In this document: positions 60,884 to 64,000 of the stretch, in pieces
How the letters are laid out: every line of letters begins with the position of its first letter
How positions within the stretch are numbered: position 1 is the first letter of the stretch
DNA from: Gongronella butleri
Lineage: Eukaryota; Mucoromycota; Mucoromycetes; Mucorales; Cunninghamellaceae
Direction: 5' to 3'
Length of the DNA stretch: 64,000 nt
Assembly: GCA_025201375.1 (NCBI GenBank)
Contig: JAIWZP010000011.1
Coordinates: 186,001 to 250,000 of the forward strand
Translations under genes and position numbers: made by a program
Notes under the pieces: model-generated
Database searches by the model: none
The model's input: the letters and a program-made list of their open reading frames with translations, nothing else
Told to the model about the DNA's origin: nothing

Positions 60884-61319
60884 GATGTTATTTGAAGGCC
60901 CTGCCGGGGTGGGGGAATAAAAAAATAAAAGAGTAAAGAAAGAGTGCAAAAAAAAAAAAAGGAGAAACTAATTTTTGATGCGTCGGGAAGCCACGTGCAT
61001 GTGATCCTGACATGCCCGCCCCTTGCTTTTGCCAATCTGCCTCCTTGCTGATGCCCAAAGTAAACAAACAATGCGTGAACAACCAATCGGTCGCTCGGAA
61101 CAGAATTGCTGATCATCCCCGCGCTTCTTTTTCGATTTTTTGTTGTTGCGAACAAATTTTGTCTATATCTCACAAGCTTGTTAAATGAAGCATCATCGGC
61201 AACTCACCCAACACCCTCCGACAATGATCTTATCATGCTCAAAAAGGAAAACAAGCTTTGTCAGGCCAAATTCATGAAAATGCAGCTTTTAGTCTGAGTG
61301 TATTGTGGGGGAAAGAAGC
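60884..61319. other. Intergenic
   Basis: Leader of the 258-aa gene (CT-rich on the minus strand, about 60900-60965) and the 3' end of the XAP5 gene. Nothing else is seen. Confidence 0.4.
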
Positions 61320-62751
61320 CTATTCTTTCTTTTTGTCCTTGATTCTGTAGGCGCCATACTACAAAAAGTTGAAAAAAAAGAGTGAGTCAAGATGGCCTCA
61401 ATTGCACATTTTTTACTACGCCATCAGCTTACGTCCTTGAGATGTTCATACATCTCCCATCGGCTGGCCGGGAAAATATGCTTGTTGCGTTCGTACCAAG
61501 AGCGTTCGACCACCTTGCCAGCATGAGACTATTCAAATTAAAAAAAAAGGGGGGGGGGGCGAGGGATGGGACGTCAGCGATCGGCGCAACTTGGTGACAG
61601 GGTGATTTGATTGTCCTTTTCGCTTTGACTTACGTCCTCCCTTTCCACGGTCGCATCATTCACCAATCGCACATCGTCGTGCACGTCAAAGTTGAAAAGG
61701 GGACCCGATTTGCCGCGGACCTTGTTGATGATAAAGTCGTAAAAGGTGTAATGCTGCGCAGAGAAGTGAAAAAAAAAAAAAGATGAATGATGTGTGACAC
61801 AAACGCCACGGCATTCATGCAAAAGCTTACGTGGGGGATGATCAGATCTTCTTTTACGTAGATCAGGTTGTCAACGTTGACACCGCGCAATTCAGGCACC
61901 TGTTTGCGGCACGCGTCGAGGAATTGCGCAATGGTGTCGCCCTTTTTGCATGTGACTGACTTGCGGTGGCCAGACCCGTCCCAGTAAGAGTATGTGATCG
62001 AAATTTGTTCATCTGGAGATCCATGAGAACAATGGTGAGCATCAGCAATTCGCGTTATTTTTTTTCCTTTCAAATCCCCTTACTCTTCATGGACTCTTGC
62101 TTGGCAAGCCATTCTTGTCGCAATTGCTCTCGCTCGATGCGTTCGCGGTCCTCGCGGTCGCGATCGGGCAGGAAGCTGGTGTCAGCAAAGGGATCCTTGG
62201 CGATCTTGCGCTTCTTTTTGGTATCATCCAGGCTGCCATTGCCCTTTTCATCGTCGTCCTTGGCCTCCTCCTCCTCCTCTTCATCATCACCTGCAAACGA
62301 GAGCTTAAGCACCTGCTTCTTCTTGCGCTTCTTCTTTTTTTCCTCGCTACAAAAAAAAAAAAAAATTGTGATTATTAAAGGGTGTTCCAGTCCTGCCACG
62401 TTTTTTGTGGTTTACGCCAATGGTGCTGTTTTTGCTGCCTCGCGCTTTTGCTGCTCCTCCAAGTTTTCCTTGATCTTGCGGTAGTCGGAGAGCTCTGTAA
62501 GACCAATTGCGCGTGTCTTTAGCTGTGACTCGATATCATTCGAGGCGGCCGCGAACTTGGACGAGCCCACACGCACCTCATTCAGCTGTCAATTATAAAA
62601 AATGAGTCAACATGAACACATAGTCCTTGATTCCTTTGTTCCCGGGCTGGTAAGCTCTCTTTACCTTGTTTATACGTTGACGTTCGCGCTCCGTGTCGTC
62701 ATAAATCTTTTGTCGTGCCTTTTCAAGGCCTTTGCGTCGGTCGTGTTCCAT
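61320..62751 (-). CDS. xap5: XAP5/FAM50-family spliceosome-associated protein
   Basis: Seven exons (62751-62665, 62585-62416, 62346-62084, 62012-61831, 61753-61634, 61528-61433, 61358-61320) give 318 residues. Family knowledge: XAP5/FAM50 proteins are nuclear, associate with the late spliceosome and affect splicing and gene expression. Seen here: a basic coiled N-terminus ([20 protein letters not shown]), a [20 protein letters not shown] segment, a Lys-rich [15 protein letters not shown] stretch followed by an acidic run, [20 protein letters not shown], and the XAP5 domain: [60 protein letters not shown] and the C-terminal [12 protein letters not shown]. The ATG at 62751 immediately follows a TTTTAGC, so an upstream exon cannot be excluded. 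Confidence 0.93.
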
Positions 62752-64000
62752 GCTAAAAGTCGTAAAAGATCGGAATGAAGAAGAAGAGCAGAATCTGGCG
62801 GGTTTCGAACGCCGTCGAAATTTGTGCCTGCCCCTTTTGCCCCATTGGCGTGCCGCAGTCATAGGACGAATCTGCATTTCACATCTTCCTGGTAGATAAT
62901 CCTCTCGACTACGCGTAGTACTCGCGTGGAGCGCCGTAAGCAATATCGTCTCGTCTATTTCAATGTTTTGCCGAGTTTTAAAGATCGGCGATCTATAAAA
63001 CATTAAATTTCTACGGTTTTTACGCGTTGTGCAACTTTTCGGCAGACGTTCCTTTCGGATTAGCACTTGCTGGACAATGAGAATCCTTACAGACAAGTTT
63101 CTGCTTCAATGAGACCGCTGCATTGCCTACAGTATCCTTTTAGAAAAGGGTGATTGCGTGTAAAATACTATTTTCTAAAGCTAAAATCCATACCTAGTTT
63201 ACATGAAGTCGCAGCTCATTATGATAAATTAGTCAATCGCGCTTTGCGAAAAAAAAAAAAAACATATTTTGAGAATGGACTTTGCAAAGCTGTTGCCAAT
63301 TTTACCCTTTTCTGAAAATGCACAGCAAATAAGACCTGGTTCCATGCAAAGTGCATTTCTTCAGGACTGAGTGATCCGATTTGCGAAAAAAAAAAAAAAA
63401 AAAACTTGGAATCGTTGGAGCCTTGAGTGGACTATCCGATGGTCTAAATTTGGCGCCATGGGGTCAAGTTCATCGGGAGAAACGCGTAAAATATTATTTT
63501 GGCGCTGTGTTTTCACTAGCAAACACGAATCTTGAGATTCCTCGAGACTGAGTGATCCGGTTCGCGAACAAAATTAACACCGTTGGAGAATTGGGTTTAC
63601 CATCCACTGGTCCAAATTTGGCACCAGATGAGCGCGTTTCTGAGAAAGCGCCAGTTTCATAGGCGTAAAGGGGGTAAGATCGGCACGATTTGGTCTCGTA
63701 TCGCGACAACGGCTGAGCGCCCCGACACGTGAGACACCTCAAATGAATCAGCGGACAAACGTGGTAAAAGCGCTTGTGGTTTGAGAATATCGCGTCGATT
63801 TTTCGGAATGTTAGCTTTCAGGGATCGTTTTGAGCCTGTTTTAGCCCTGAATATATGAAAATGCGTTTTCTCAGGACTGAGTGTTCCGATTCTGAAAAAA
63901 CTTGGAATCATCGACGTTTCGAGTCGAATATCTGCTGATCTAAATTTGGCTCCAGATCGTCAGGCTCATCAGGAGGAACGCGTAAAATATTATTTTGGCG
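62752..64000. other. Repeat-rich right end
   Basis: No gene supported. The first 100 bases hold the XAP5 promoter. From about 63340 the sequence is the tandem R2 array listed separately. Confidence 0.4.
63340..64000. repeat. Tandem array of repeat R2, copy C
   Basis: The unit starting (T/C)AGGACTGAGTGATCCGAT and ending GTAAAATATTATTTTGGCG occurs at about 63363-63505 and again at about 63867-64000, where the window cuts it. A diverged version starts at 63543 (GACTGAGTGATCCGGTT). Between them (63712-63845) lies the AAATGAATCAGCGGACAAAC block shared with 23837 and 43963. Confidence 0.7.

Noticed and set aside
62795..62870. Possible tRNA on the minus strand (GTTCGAAACCC T-loop-like string)
   Set aside because: The five-base T stem does not pair correctly and no D-loop or anticodon arm is visible upstream.

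Overview
The window is nuclear DNA from an intron-rich fungus. The fungal signs are an SPT23/MGA2-type IPT-ankyrin transcription factor, a GCK-III kinase with a WDF-G-TV tail motif, a Dal5-type anion:cation symporter, a Cdc4-type myosin essential light chain and a PHO13-type phosphatase. Introns are dense and short (about 50-110 bp), many have long pyrimidine tracts before the AG, and two use GC donors. Together with an animal-like ankyrin/ART protein this points to an early-diverging lineage rather than a budding yeast, but I cannot name the species.

Layout: 1-866 is a partial unrecognised gene (-). 1599-2624 is a U1A/U2B''-type spliceosomal protein (+). 2.6-11.2 kb is gene-poor and holds two adjacent ~1-kb palindromic Tc1/mariner-like elements plus degenerate dispersed repeats. 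11.3-28.2 kb is a gene block: MFS permease (-), PHO13-like phosphatase (+), myosin light chain (+), GCK-III kinase (-), DDI1 (-), SPT23/MGA2-like factor (-). 30.0-39.5 kb holds a USP12/46-type deubiquitinase (+), a disordered protein (+) and the mitochondrial GTPase GUF1 (-). 39.5-44.9 kb is repeat-rich. A MATE transporter (-) lies at 44.9-46.9 kb, followed by more repeats. 50.2-60.0 kb is one 25-exon gene (+). It is followed tail-to-tail by an unrecognised 258-aa protein (-) and then a XAP5/FAM50 protein (-). The right end is tandem repeat.

The most unusual object is the 50.2-60.0 kb gene. My exon model closes in frame over 25 exons and gives 2687 residues: a short chromodomain-like segment, a very long ankyrin array, an ADP-ribosyltransferase fold whose H-Y-E triad reads H-E-K, and a C-terminal Cys/His finger resembling a PAR-binding zinc finger. 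It looks like a PARP-derived scaffold or reader rather than an active enzyme.

There is no operon logic. Several products belong to ubiquitin biology (DDI1, the USP, and SPT23/MGA2, whose yeast relatives are ubiquitin-processed), but nothing in the sequence shows that they work together. Exon boundaries were read by eye from splice signals, reading-frame closure and family conservation, and may be off by a base or a codon in places.
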